Positions 1 through 10,029 of a stretch of DNA of 64,000 bases are shown piece by piece. The stretch's first letter is position 1. Each line of letters begins with the position of its first letter. The notes below the pieces were generated by a model, which saw only the letters and a list, made by a program, of their open reading frames with translations, made no database searches and was not told the DNA's origin. The DNA comes from Anthopleura xanthogrammica (Eukaryota > Cnidaria > Anthozoa > Actiniaria > Actiniidae), in assembly GCA_964019055.1 (NCBI GenBank), contig OZ025214.1:9548858-9612857 (forward strand), read 5' to 3'. A program made the translations under genes and the position numbers.

Positions 1-247
1 GATACTTGAATTAGGCCGAAAATATTTTGTCTTTATTATTTTATTCCGGCTTTGCGTAAAGCTACAGTTGATGGTAAGCCATTTTTTTCTTTCACGGTTA
101 AAAAAAATCACTTAACGTTATACAAAAGTTGTGTTTTCTTGTGTTGCCTGTCATGGGCTAGTTTGTTCACATTATCATAAGATGACGCATAATTAGCTAC
201 GACTGACGGTATCTTGAAATATTAGAGAGTGAAAACACTAAATACCA

Positions 248-306
248 AGTGCAGTCGCTCCCAGTAGACTTTGTTTTTATTGTTTAATTGCAACTCAGTT
301 TTGCAC
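248..306. repeat. Direct repeat, left copy (partner about 2160-2215)
   Basis: A segment beginning GTGCAGTCG and ending in TTGTTTAATTGCAA recurs in the same orientation near 2160-2215, imperfectly. The two copies bracket the paired-domain transposase at 890-1906. They could be tails of two retroelement copies or direct flanks of one insertion; I cannot tell which. Apart from this I see nothing coding in 1-860. Confidence 0.45.
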
Positions 307-889
307 AATTGATCTAAATAACTTAAACCATTATCTTGTTTATAAAATACTAGTCACGAGTCACTAGTCTGATTGTTCATATTTTATTGCTCCCATCAGA
401 GTTACTAACTCTGCTCCCATATTATGATAAAACAATTTGATTTACTGTAAAACTCAACTTTAATTATTTGCTATTAACATGTTTTTACAGTTTGTAAAAC
501 GATTTTATTTAATGAATGTTGTAATAAACTTGATGATAAAAAAACATGGGTGTTTTGATGTCTAGACTTTGACAATCTGCTAATGGTGAGAAAATGATCA
601 AACTAATTAACTGGTGAGAAAATGAACTAATTAACTTGTAGATTTCACATCAGATGTTGTTATGAATATAAAAAACACTACACTTTCCTTTGGTATTAAC
701 AACAAACTTTTTACGGTTAAAGTGTATAACTATTTGAACTGATACTCATGAGTAGTATGGTAGACAAGTTTTTAAAAATCAAAATTTGAATGACAGCTTC
801 AAAACTAATTTCAAATTGTTTTGACTTATTTTCGAGTTGAGGAACTAGTAATTTCTTTGTGATACGCATATGTTTTTCCCGGGGGGAAG

Positions 890-1906
890 CTAGAGATAAC
901 CACAATGCCTGAAGAAGTTCCTTGACATGCCAGGAGTGACCCTGCTCAAACCATCATATATTGCAATTTCTGTGTGATTTTCCGCTAATTCAGTATTCCT
1001 ACGTAGCCACCCTTTCAGCACTCTAAAGCAATATTCACATGGATTGTACACTGGGTGATATGGAGGTAGATATAGTAAATTGCATCCGTTTAGAGCAAGC
1101 ATATTTCTTAACACTGGTTCCACTAGCCTCGCGTGATGAAATCCGCAATTGTCCATAATAATAAAGTCATCTTGTTTCAGTACAGGATTACCTAATATGT
1201 CTAGTTCTTCCAAGGCTTCGGCAAAAAAGTTAAGTAATTCTAAACCGTTAGAAGGTCCTTGAATGATATTCATATGATCAACTCCAAATAAACTGTGGAG
1301 TAAGTTTACAGTAAACGTGGCGTTCGAGGCGTATCTCTGCACTTCAATGGCAGGCTTGCCAACTGGCGCGTGGCCGTAATGTCGATTTCCCGTAGTTTTT
1401 ATTACAGACGATTCATCAAAGAAGTGCATTCTTGTCGGATCTATTGACACAATAGCAGATAAATACTGTATTAATCTTTGTTGACAGTCGTTTGTTAATG
1501 ATTCTCTTGGAACAACAGTTAGTCGTTTCAAAGAATATCCAAGATCTTCACGAATCGATCGGGAAATTGAAGAAGCGGAAGGGGTATTTTGAACCAAACA
1601 AACTTGGTTTTCGACCAATTTTCGTTGTATTTCCCTGGCTGTTGTACTTGGCTTTCTCTGCTTACAGTATTCTGTGTAAACAACAACATCATCGGTGCAT
1701 ACTGTTCGCGTATTGTTTCCTCCCGTCGCCCTGTTGCAATTTCTGCGCTTGACAAAGTTATCAATAATGCCCCAAATGGTACTCTTCGCTACTTTCAAAT
1801 CTCTTGCAATTTGATTTTGAGTGGTACCGTTCAACCATCTCTCAACTATTTCTTCGCGAACTTTTGCTGGAATTGCTTGACCCTGTTTTATAAAGGAATT
1901 GGCCAT
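890..1906 (-). CDS. DD38E Tc1/mariner (IS630-type) transposase with paired-like DNA-binding domain
   Basis: This is a single-exon open frame of 338 residues and would catalyse cut-and-paste transposition. Residues about 10-125 form two helix-turn-helix units like a paired domain. The second half is the closer match to Pax proteins, with a linker containing TGG and an R, then a helix set ending in PSASSISRSIREDL. The catalytic part has the acidic triad in FFDES, IMDNCGFHH and NPCE. I count 38 residues between the second D and the E, so it is a DD38E type. It is a clear paralogue of the transposase at 6007-7053, sharing FDESSV, QRYASN, NLLHSL, DNCGFHH and FRHCGYL. The frame is intact, but I found no terminal inverted repeats or passenger gene, so the element may be truncated. 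An array of AACTTCG motifs lies just upstream of the start codon. The fold assignment rests on family knowledge; intactness is seen directly. Confidence 0.88.
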   Translation of the reverse strand: MANSFIKQGQAIPAKVREEIVERWLNGTTQNQIARDLKVAKSTIWGIIDNFVKRRNCNRATGGNNTRTVCTDDVVVYTEYCKQRKPSTTAREIQRKLVENQVCLVQNTPSASSISRSIREDLGYSLKRLTVVPRESLTNDCQQRLIQYLSAIVSIDPTRMHFFDESSVIKTTGNRHYGHAPVGKPAIEVQRYASNATFTVNLLHSLFGVDHMNIIQGPSNGLELLNFFAEALEELDILGNPVLKQDDFIIMDNCGFHHARLVEPVLRNMLALNGCNLLYLPPYHPVYNPCEYCFRVLKGWLRRNTELAENHTEIAIYDGLSRVTPGMSRNFFRHCGYL

Positions 1907-1959
1907 GAAATGTACGTATGGGGTACGTATATTTCAGTTTTCGCGCTCAAAATAAACTT

Positions 1960-2105
1960 CGCAACTTCGTTCCAAAGTTCGTTACGAAGTTCACGACGAA
2001 GTTCGAATGTTCACCGGGAACTTCGTAAAAATTTGCATACTTCGGAAACAAGTTATGAACTTCCGAACGAACCTCGGGAACTTAGAGGCCGAAGTTTTAC
2101 GAAAT
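1960..2105. repeat. Cluster of about ten AACTTCG / CGAAGTT motifs
   Basis: Within about 150 bases the heptamer AACTTCG or its complement occurs about ten times, in both orientations and with small variations. It lies immediately 5' of the minus-strand transposase start. This fits an array of subterminal transposase-binding sites or a promoter region, but that role is inference. Confidence 0.55.
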
Positions 2106-2159
2106 CAACTGTAAATCAAACTGTTTTTGAAGAATACAAGATAGACGGCCCACTTTGAA

Positions 2160-2958
2160 CGTGCAGTCGGACTCCCTCCGGGCTAAACTCTTTGTTTAAT
2201 TGCAAATTTGTGTACTAATATTTTCGTATATAGACATTGACTTTATAATTTTTCACTTTATTGCTTGAGAATGGTGCAGGCTGAGCACCGAAACGTCGCG
2301 TTATACTCTTTTTTATTTATAACTTTATGTTTTTGAAGAGCCAATGAAATTGCAGAAAACATGAAATTTGACCAATCAGATAACAGAAAACAAAAGCCAA
2401 TTCAAAGCACGAGAAAAAATTTTGAGTGAGGCCTTCTAGGTGAAAATGGATGAAATTGAAAAAATGGATTTAAATTTTAAATTCCTACAGTAGTGATTTC
2501 GAAATGGATATAATTAAGTGGTAATCGAACTTCGTGTCATGCAATTTTGGTCTGAAATCGAACTTGTGATTGACAAATTGCTCTCCTGCTACGCGGTCGT
2601 GCAAGTTTGTGATCACTCGTTTGATTTCAGACCAAATTGCACTCCACTCAGTTCAATTACCATTATCAATTTTGCATTTAACAAGAACATTAAATAACAA
2701 ATTAAAACATAAAAAAAATAGTAAAAGCAAATACTAATAATACTAGTTAGTAGCTAATATTTGTTATCACAAAACTAGAACAAAATATACACAATAAAGT
2801 TTTATCATAATGTGTTCTCTTGTGTATGACTCTTTTTGTCATGAACTGTTCTAGTTCCATTGTAGATATCAAATAGCAACTATTAATTAGTATTTATTCT
2901 TATAAATCTATCATATGGCAGCAGCACTTGGTTTCCCTACTTTGGCTGTACAAACCAC
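2160..2958. other. Non-coding spacer with a retroelement-tail hairpin
   Basis: No supported gene. Around 2268-2300 there is a short hairpin (GGTGC ... GCACC) followed by GAAACGTC, a motif I associate with 3' regions of invertebrate non-LTR retroelements. The rest is AT-rich. Confidence 0.4.
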
Positions 2959-5068
2959 TCAATTAAAATTAAGTCTAGCTTGCTCTCTTATAAGGGTCTC
3001 AAATACATGTTGGCAATTCAAAAATACTGATAGCTTTTGTGAAACCTGTCTACTTGTCTTCTTACCTAAACAATGTCTAATGTTGGAAGAATCAACAGAG
3101 TCAACAACATGGTTGTATTCATGGGACAGTGTCTCAGGTTCTAAATTGTCTCTTGCCAAAAGAGCAAGCAAAATGTGCATCAAGACAAGTTCTTCAAACA
3201 ACGTCCAGTGTATAGTTGTTGTTCCACCTGCCTTGGTTTCTGTGTATACTTTCCCACCTAACCTTTCGGTAGTGTTTTCGTGATGTCTTCGTTTACGGGA
3301 TGCACATGGAATTTGTGTCCCTTCTGGATTTCTTTTTCCTCTAGGGTTAATGCAATTTAAACACTGGCAATAAGTACTACATCCAACAAAATTTTGGAAA
3401 CACTTGCAACCACTTTTGAATTCGTGGCAGGAAGTGAAATATTTCTTTTTTCTTTTTGCCCCTTTCCCACACCGGCACGATACTGGCGGTTGATTGTCAC
3501 TGAGAGAGGTGCCACTTTCTTCATGATCTTCATTCACTGGTCTTAAAGTGTCACATTTCTTAAGAGCATCATAATGGCCAGCAAAATTCATGTCATACGC
3601 AAGAAAAATTGGAGTGTTGTTGAGAATTTTATATCTTGGGCAGATAATAATTTGGCGCAATGAGGATGCAATTTGCTCAGTACTCTCAGAGGCAAGCTTA
3701 ATTCCTAGGTTTTCAATATGTGCCTTAACTTCATTACTTAAAGTGCCAGTTACCAGTTGATGCTGTATCATAGTTGTCAGAGATACAAAAAAACAGTTAC
3801 CATTCCCAGCAATTTGTATTCGTTCCATATTGTTTATCAAAAGTAAATCATCAAGATTTTTCAAGTTACTGCTATCATTCTCATTGCTTTCCACAGTAGA
3901 CAGAAGAGAAAGTGAATTTTTGAGATGAAGAAGGTTAGTGGCATTTCTTGATAATGGAATCTCACATTTAACATTTTCCAATATCTTGGCTAAAAAGCTC
4001 AAATTTGATGCCTGTTCAATGGCATTTGCAATTCCAACATTGCTTAGCAAAAAACTGTCATCCTCTTCCCCACTACTGTGATCACTGTCAGCAGGTGGCA
4101 AACTATCTTCACTGTCATCACTGGAAGCATACTCAGCATTGTGTTCTGACAATAAAGAATTAATACAATCTATAACCTCACTGGGGTCAGCAAGGTTCTC
4201 TGAAAACTCACAGCTCGTGGCTTCTATCTTTTCAGCACTTGCTAGTGATCCACCAAAGTGTTCTACTTCATTGTCAGTCAATAATGTCATGTCATTTCTC
4301 ATATAGGTCTCTACCGGGTGAACAAAAGCGATATTTCTTTTCTTGCCCTGTTTGGCCAGCTTTTTTTCATTCCATCGGTAAAAGAATATTCCAAGAAAAG
4401 CAATTGCTAGTTCGAGGCCAATCCTGGAATGCTTTAGTGATTTATTTAGGGTTCTATGCAAGGCTTCATTTTTATTTGTTCCAGCTGATGGTGGTATGTT
4501 TGATAAACAACCTTTTTCAACATGACATTTTAACTTTTCAATTTCTTTTATTGCAGCCGAAGGCAATAATTTAATTGAATCTATTTCCACTCCTTCCCAC
4601 TGTGTTAAGAAGATGTCAATATTTTTCACCGTGATGTCTGGAGTAGGAGTGACCATTCATCTCTCTTTTCCAATGTCAGCCGAGTTTCTGATTCAATTCT
4701 TCAACGACTGTATTAGCTGTTTCCGTAACAGCTTAAGTGCTTCAGTGCACCCTTTCTTTCTGGGGATTTTTTGTATAATTCTCTGTAAGGCATGAAAAAT
4801 GTCCAGCTTTACATCAATCTCTGGAAATATCTGGTTAAGCTTGGATCTCCATGTACAGCAATTGTCTATTAAGAATAAGGTTGGCTTGTTTACATGGTTA
4901 TCAAGTCTTTCCTTCAACTGTGTCAAAACACTTTTAACTGATGAAAATTTTGTCCCTTTACAGAGTTTCCAGGTAAGTACAATTCCTTCTTCATTAAGCA
5001 CAATAAAAAGGGTATCATATATTTTAACCCAGCGTTTATTGAACCAAAATCCAATATTTGATGACACT
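2959..5068 (-). pseudogene. C-terminal part of a transposase-like gene with OTU and CXC-type domains (split by Kolobok)
   Basis: This is the downstream two-thirds of a minus-strand gene whose first part is at 15949-16560. The 5' piece (5067-4693) holds the second acidic motif IDNCC and the LDIFHALQR helix. Two in-frame TGA stops (4695-4693 and 4659-4657) precede a 565-codon open frame (4656-2959). That frame contains PPSAGTNKNEALHRTLN (a possible catalytic E), then an acidic linker rich in S/D/E. Next comes an OTU cysteine-protease-like domain (AGNGNCFFVSL with the cysteine, later GHYDAL with the histidine; the usual D before GNC is N). A cysteine cluster beginning CRCGKG and continuing CKCFQNFVGCSTYCQC resembles a TSO1-like CXC domain. 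I cannot name the superfamily. The DDE reading is inferred from D, D and E placement. Both stops and the 10.9 kb insertion make it a pseudogene. Confidence 0.7.
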
Positions 5069-5072
5069 TTAA
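5069..5072. repeat. TTAA target-site duplication, left
   Basis: TTAA directly precedes the left Kolobok terminal repeat. The identical TTAA follows the right terminus at 15945-15948. Removing the element and one TTAA rejoins the minus-strand host frame as DHTFKVSSNIG. Confidence 0.9.
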
Positions 5073-5176
5073 AGTGCCTATGACCTGTATTTTTTTCCTT
5101 TTTTATATAAAAATAGAAGTTATTCTAAGACTTCTGGTGAAAATTTTTTTTGATTCTGACAAGTCTTGGTATTTTT
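5073..5176. repeat. Kolobok left terminal inverted repeat
   Basis: Matches the reverse complement of 15841-15944 with few differences, including the stretch TTCTAAGACTTCTGGTG. Similarity fades inward over a further 100 bases. Confidence 0.9.
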
Positions 5177-5807
5177 TCGAGGCCGTTAAAACCACTAAAA
5201 AGTGCTATTTTGGGCTTCCTATGTAATAATGACTGAGTGAAACAACACCCGTAGAAGTCTGGGCTATGACGTCAAAGGGAGAACACAAGTTTTTATCATA
5301 GTAAAGGCATAGTAAATAGTGTATGTAAGATTCATGGTGTGCTAGTACTTTAGTTCAAAATTTGTGTGGAAAATGCCACACCGGTGTGTAGTTTTTGGGT
5401 GCTCTAATTGTCCAGATGGAAAGAAAGGAATAGCTCTTCATAAGATACCTTTTCCTGAAGATGATCGGCCGCTAGCAAAGCAAAGGAGAAAGCTGTGGGT
5501 ACAGTTTGTAAAGAAGAAGAGAGCTAAGTGGGAGCCGACACAAAATTCACGTGTGTTCGGCTCACTTCAAGCCAGAAGACTTTGTTCGAAGGTTCTCTTC
5601 GCTGCCTGGCCAGTCTTTGGTTTATCTACCGAGACTTGTTTCCAATGAAGTAGGCATTGCCGCAGTTCCTTCGATTCAGTCTACTGACATCGAAGGAAAA
5701 CAAGAACCTCATCTGTCGAGACGCGATCGTCGTTCAGTGAGTTTATTTTACTTTTCTTCCACTCATTTGTGTAGTATTTATTTTATTTAACTTTTTGAAG
5801 ATATTTA

Positions 5808-5836
5808 CTGTGCGGATACTCCAACTGGGACCACTT
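5808..5836. repeat. Left terminal inverted repeat of the Pax-like transposon
   Basis: 29 bases matching the reverse complement of 8621-8649 with one difference (CAACT versus CAACC), preceded by TA. Confidence 0.93.
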
Positions 5837-6006
5837 AGATAAACTAGTATCATTAACCAATCACATTGCGACATTTAGTTCAATATCTTTAACCAGCCAA
5901 TCAGATAGCACATCGATGTAACAGTTTATAAATTCTTCGCGCCAAAACATGAAAATTTAACTGCTTAGAGTTAGTTTGATTAAATTAAACTTAACTGCTA
6001 TCCAAA

Positions 6007-7053
6007 ATGGCAAACATTCAACTGCGAGTAAACCAAAGAGGCGGAATTTACGACAATGGACGTAATCTGCCGCAGATGTATCGAGAGCGTGTTTTAGATT
6101 TAGCGCATATTGGAATGAGTCAACGGATGATCGCAAGTGAACTACGAACAAGTAAACATTTCATTCACAAAGTCCTAAAAAACTACGACGAAACCAATTC
6201 CGCTGTACCCACTCCCAAAGAGACTCCTCGGCGTCACAAGATAACGGATATTGTTTCCGAGTATGTAGAAATCGAAAAGATCTGTAAGCCTAGTATTTAT
6301 ACTTCTAAACTTAGGGAAAGATTGGTACTTGACGGAATCGTTCATCCGGCCGACGTCCCCTCCTGTAGTGCTATAAAAAAGTCAGTCAGACAAGACCTTC
6401 TTATGTCCAAGAAAAGAATTCAATGTATACCTAGAAAATCTACGACTCAAGATAATATGGAATACAGAAACTTTTTCCTTGAGGAAGTTAGCAACTTAGC
6501 TCCTACGACATTGCATTTTTTCGATGAAAGTAGCGTCGTAAAAACCTCAATGAACCGAAAATATGGCAATTCTCGAATTGGAGAGCCAGCCTTTGAAATC
6601 CAAAGATATGCGTCCAATCGAACTTTCACGATCAATCTCCTACATTCCCTGCAAGGAATCGATTATGTAAACATCTTAGATGGCGCTTCAAATGGGCACG
6701 AACTATTGTTGTTTTTCGAAGAGGCTTTGAATATTACCAAACCAGATGGTTCTGTAGCTATTGAGCACGGTGATACCATTATCCTTGATAACTGTGGATT
6801 TCATCATGGACAACTTACTGAGACAGCTCTACGAAATATGCTGGGCGAATGTGGAATAGGTGTGTTGTTCCAACCACCTTATTCACCGTATTTCAATACT
6901 TGTGAATTTTGTTTTCGACATATCAAAGCTTTCTTGAACAAACATCAAGGTCTTGCTGAACATCAGACAGAGTACTGTATTTTTTTGTCTTGCGAAAGCA
7001 TAACTCAGAATACTTCAATGAATATTTTTAGACATTGTGGCTATCTCATCTAA
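6007..7053 (+). CDS. Transposase with Pax-like paired domain (DD38E)
   Basis: This is a single-exon frame of 348 residues. Residues about 6-130 align along their whole length with the paired domain of Pax transcription factors. They show the N-terminal beta-hairpin motif VNQRGGIYDNGRNLP and a first HTH (RERVLDLAHIGMSQ ... VLKNYDETNS). Then come a linker ending PRRHK and a second HTH (KLRERLVLDGI ... DVPSCSAIKKSVRQDL). The corresponding Pax hallmarks are NQ-GG---NGRPLP, LAH-G, Y-ETGS and IPS-SSI-R. The cysteines of the classical Pax RPC...CVS signature are absent. The catalytic domain follows with FFDESS, ILDNCGFHH and PYFNTCEF; there are 38 residues between the second D and E. The start is the first ATG, 199 bases inside the left terminus. 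The frame is intact and its downstream neighbour is 174 bases away on the same strand. Domain identity is known-family reasoning; DNA targets are unknown. Confidence 0.93.
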   Translation: MANIQLRVNQRGGIYDNGRNLPQMYRERVLDLAHIGMSQRMIASELRTSKHFIHKVLKNYDETNSAVPTPKETPRRHKITDIVSEYVEIEKICKPSIYTSKLRERLVLDGIVHPADVPSCSAIKKSVRQDLLMSKKRIQCIPRKSTTQDNMEYRNFFLEEVSNLAPTTLHFFDESSVVKTSMNRKYGNSRIGEPAFEIQRYASNRTFTINLLHSLQGIDYVNILDGASNGHELLLFFEEALNITKPDGSVAIEHGDTIILDNCGFHHGQLTETALRNMLGECGIGVLFQPPYSPYFNTCEFCFRHIKAFLNKHQGLAEHQTEYCIFLSCESITQNTSMNIFRHCGYLI

Positions 7054-7227
7054 TCAGTGATTTGGCCCGCGCTAGCTTTAGAGAAGGACCATTAGATAAT
7101 TTATAAACAAACTTGGAAATCTACAACCCAGGCGTGAGAGTGGTGATATTTGATTGGCTCTTTGACCAGTTTATGACAGTCGATAGAGCGGGAAATTGTA
7201 GGTAGTCTCGCTGTTTCTTTTCTCGCA

Positions 7228-8190
7228 ATGGACTCAGAAGTATTTCAGTGGCTCAAATCTATTTCTAGTGGATTGAACTTGGAGAGATTATATAAAGATT
7301 TCGAAATCAGAGGATTTACTACCCGTTTGTCTTTACGTTATTTGGAAAGAGAAGATATTGACGGCTTCTTTCCTTCGCCACACAAGTTGCTATTAGCTGA
7401 GAAGAGGATTCTTGTTACGGAACTCGATCGCCTGAAAACTGATAATTTACAACCTCGAGAACTATTCCCTCCATCATCTACAGGACAAAATGCAGCACAA
7501 AAAAACCCACAGTCGACATGTAGCGTTTCACTCAACGTCAGCCCTCAGCAATACAATACACTGTGGCCTCAAACTTCAACATGTACGACACCATTTCCCG
7601 CCAATTCTTCCTGTTCTTCGACCAGTACAAACCAATCATCCAGCTCATATCTGGAGAAACGACAACAGGAACTGAATGAAAACCTCCAACTTATGAAAGC
7701 TCAGATTGAAAGCGCAAAATCTGAAATCTCGACACGAGAAAAAGAGATAAAAGGATGCGTCAATCCACAGGCGAAGATTTGCTCTAACTGTCACTGCTCA
7801 GGGCATAATAAAACAAAGTGCCCTAAAGAAGAATGCCCTGGTTTTGAATACTGTAAAATTCCATCTAAACACCCAGAGGTAAATAAAGATCTCAGTGAGC
7901 TGAAAAGTCTTATGAAGGAAATCCAAAAGAAAGAAGAAAGAGCGAAGAATGATCTAGATGGCTTTGTCTGTGCCCGGCAACGAGCCGCCACCAGCTTTTT
8001 TGCTGTGATGAGGCCACGCTTGCGAAAGCAAAACCCGATGAAATATATAGAGAGGTCAGTGTTGGACAAGGACTTGTTGATTTTGAAGAAAGCTCTTGCA
8101 AATAAGATCCCATTGGAGGAAACGCGAGATTGGGAACTGCCCTTTATAATCGAACGCTTCAAGAACTCACAACTTGAAATTTATATGTAA
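7228..8190 (+). CDS. SAM-domain and zinc-knuckle passenger protein of the Pax-like transposon
   Basis: An intact 320-residue frame inside the terminal repeats, starting at the first ATG 174 bases after the transposase stop. Residues about 3-62 resemble a sterile alpha motif: VFQWLKSI ... LYKDFEIRGFTT ... LRYLEREDIDGFF ... KLLLAEKRIL. A serine/threonine/glutamine-rich linker (about 80-140) and a coiled-coil-like helix (KRQQELNENLQLMKAQIES) follow. Next comes a retroviral-type CCHC knuckle at residues 185-198 (C-x2-C-x4-H-x4-C, CSNCHCSGHNKTKC), then CPKEECPGFEYC. The C-terminal 110 residues are helical and basic with no family I recognise. SAM domains usually oligomerise and knuckles bind nucleic acid, so a role in assembling the transposition complex or targeting is plausible but inferred. 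Passenger genes are unusual in this transposon group. Confidence 0.85.
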   Translation: MDSEVFQWLKSISSGLNLERLYKDFEIRGFTTRLSLRYLEREDIDGFFPSPHKLLLAEKRILVTELDRLKTDNLQPRELFPPSSTGQNAAQKNPQSTCSVSLNVSPQQYNTLWPQTSTCTTPFPANSSCSSTSTNQSSSSYLEKRQQELNENLQLMKAQIESAKSEISTREKEIKGCVNPQAKICSNCHCSGHNKTKCPKEECPGFEYCKIPSKHPEVNKDLSELKSLMKEIQKKEERAKNDLDGFVCARQRAATSFFAVMRPRLRKQNPMKYIERSVLDKDLLILKKALANKIPLEETRDWELPFIIERFKNSQLEIYM

Positions 8191-8620
8191 ACAAGAACAA
8201 TCTTTGAAAACTCATAAACTTGAATGCATGTATAGCATAGGTTATCACTGCCATCCCATTGTTTGTCACAATGTTGAGTTATTACTGTACTTCCTAGTAC
8301 ACTGTCATAGTTTATATGAGTAAGATTAGATATTTATTGTATCAATGTCGTATACCATCGAGACTGAACACACGCGGGTTAGCTAGATGTTTTGATAAAA
8401 CGCCTCAAAAACAGAACTGATAATGACATTTATTTAAACATTTACCAACTTTTTAGGTTTAGAAAAGCTGGAAAATAAATTAAATGTTGTGTTTTTTCTC
8501 TACTATAGTTTTTCTAAAGTGTCTGTTAGTGTGACAATTTTCCTAAGAACATACTGAGTTATGATTGGTCAAAATAAACCTATTGTATTAATGTTGCAAT
8601 CTGATTGGTTAACTTCGTAA
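8191..8620. other. Non-coding 3' region of the Pax-like transposon
   Basis: AT-rich sequence between the passenger gene stop and the right terminal repeat. I see no further gene. It presumably holds the 3' untranslated region. Confidence 0.6.
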
Positions 8621-8649
8621 AAGTGGTCCCGGTTGGAGTATCCGCACAG
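8621..8649. repeat. Right terminal inverted repeat of the Pax-like transposon
   Basis: Ends GTTGGAGTATCCGCACAG followed by TA; inverted match to 5808-5836. Confidence 0.93.
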
Positions 8650-10029
8650 TAATCTTTAATGGGCTTTTACCCCATTTTCTTGAAGATTTTAAAAGAGATG
8701 AAAGGTGCTGTTCCAAGTTCGTCAGCGACCCCACACGAACAGTATGATGCTGACGCAGAAGACGAAGAAGGTGCTGACCCTGATCCTCAAGAAATGTCAT
8801 CTGAGGCCGAAGAAGAGGATTCCTATCCAGTAATAAAATAAAGCATTGCTATTTAGTTAAGAATTGGGCCATGTTCTCTGAAAACAATGCATTTTCTATT
8901 TCTGTTCAAGGTAAAAGATGCCTGTACTCAAACGCCAGGGGAATGCACCGGGTGCCAAAAACTGCAAAATGCTATTCGGCAAACAACGAACAAAGTAATA
9001 ACGTTGAAAGGAAAAATAAGGGAGAAGGATTTCTTGATAGAAAAATTAAGATCTGGTAAGCATTTTATTCAAAAAAAAAATGTTGTTGCGCTACTAAATT
9101 AATATTATTAGATGATAGTACACATACACATACAGATAGCACATTACACAGCTATAAAACATTCTAATAGAAAATCTCTCTTTAACTTTTTTATGGAACC
9201 TCACAAGAATTACATGGGGTGTCAACCAAGTCTGGATCTCTTGAGCAACCAGAGGAAGATGACGAGGATGAAGGGGATGGAGTGGAAAAGGAGGAAAAAG
9301 AGGATGATGACTTCACCATTACAGAGGAAGAACCTTTATTGTCCAATTTCTCCTGTTCTGAAAGCTTTATGATGGACAGTCAAACAGAGACAGAGACAGA
9401 ATCAGCTGAGGAAGAGGCCAAGGCTCAAAGGAATAAGAGGCAAGATTGTCGCAATGCTAAACTAAAAAGGAGTTTTACAGTGGTTCATTAAATTATTTAT
9501 CTTTTAATTTTTTGCTTTATTATTATATTTTTATGTAGGATTGTAGGTGAAAACCTTAGGACAGAGCCAAAATATATAGTGTTTCTGTCAAAACTGCTTC
9601 TGTTATTCAACATTTGTCCAGTATGTAAGGAAGACAAACCTTTGGTTGAGACAAGAGAGGTTGGGACCATGGTTGAAGTGAAGGTCTCCTGTGGTAACCC
9701 CAATTGCACCCAGAGAGAAACGACATGGACCAGCCAACCAAATATGACAGGGGCAAGGATGCCTGTAGCTAATTTTCTCTTGTGCTTCTCCATACTGCTT
9801 TCTGGGTGTTCGGCATCTAAAGTGTTGCAGATGTTTAGGAACATGGGGCTAAGTTGCATATCACTAAGAAAATACTTCAAGCACCAGGGTGTAAGTGAAC
9901 AATCACATAGTATTCAACTAGGATATCAAATGAACTATAATATAAGAAATAGAAAAAGAAACTTTTTCAGGGTAATTACATCATAATACCTCAGCCAGCC
10001 ACCCACACAATAAAAAACATTATTATATG

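Larger units (their letters stand above)
5808..8649. mobile_element. Two-gene Pax-like DD38E transposon, 2842 bp, apparently intact
   Basis: Terminal inverted repeats of 29 bases (5808-5836 and 8621-8649, one mismatch) begin CTGTGCGGATACTCCAAC, and TA flanks each side (5806-5807, 8650-8651). TA duplication is the hallmark of the Tc1/mariner group. The element holds two uninterrupted plus-strand genes: a transposase with a paired domain (6007-7053) and a SAM plus zinc-knuckle protein (7228-8190). It sits in an intron of the Kolobok transposase, between a donor at about 5740 and an acceptor at 8681, so it is younger than that copy. Intact frames and near-identical termini suggest recent insertion. 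Confidence 0.92.

Noticed and set aside
1492..2158. Plus-strand open frames over the first transposase
   Set aside because: They lie antisense to the intact transposase with its conserved motifs and show no family pattern.
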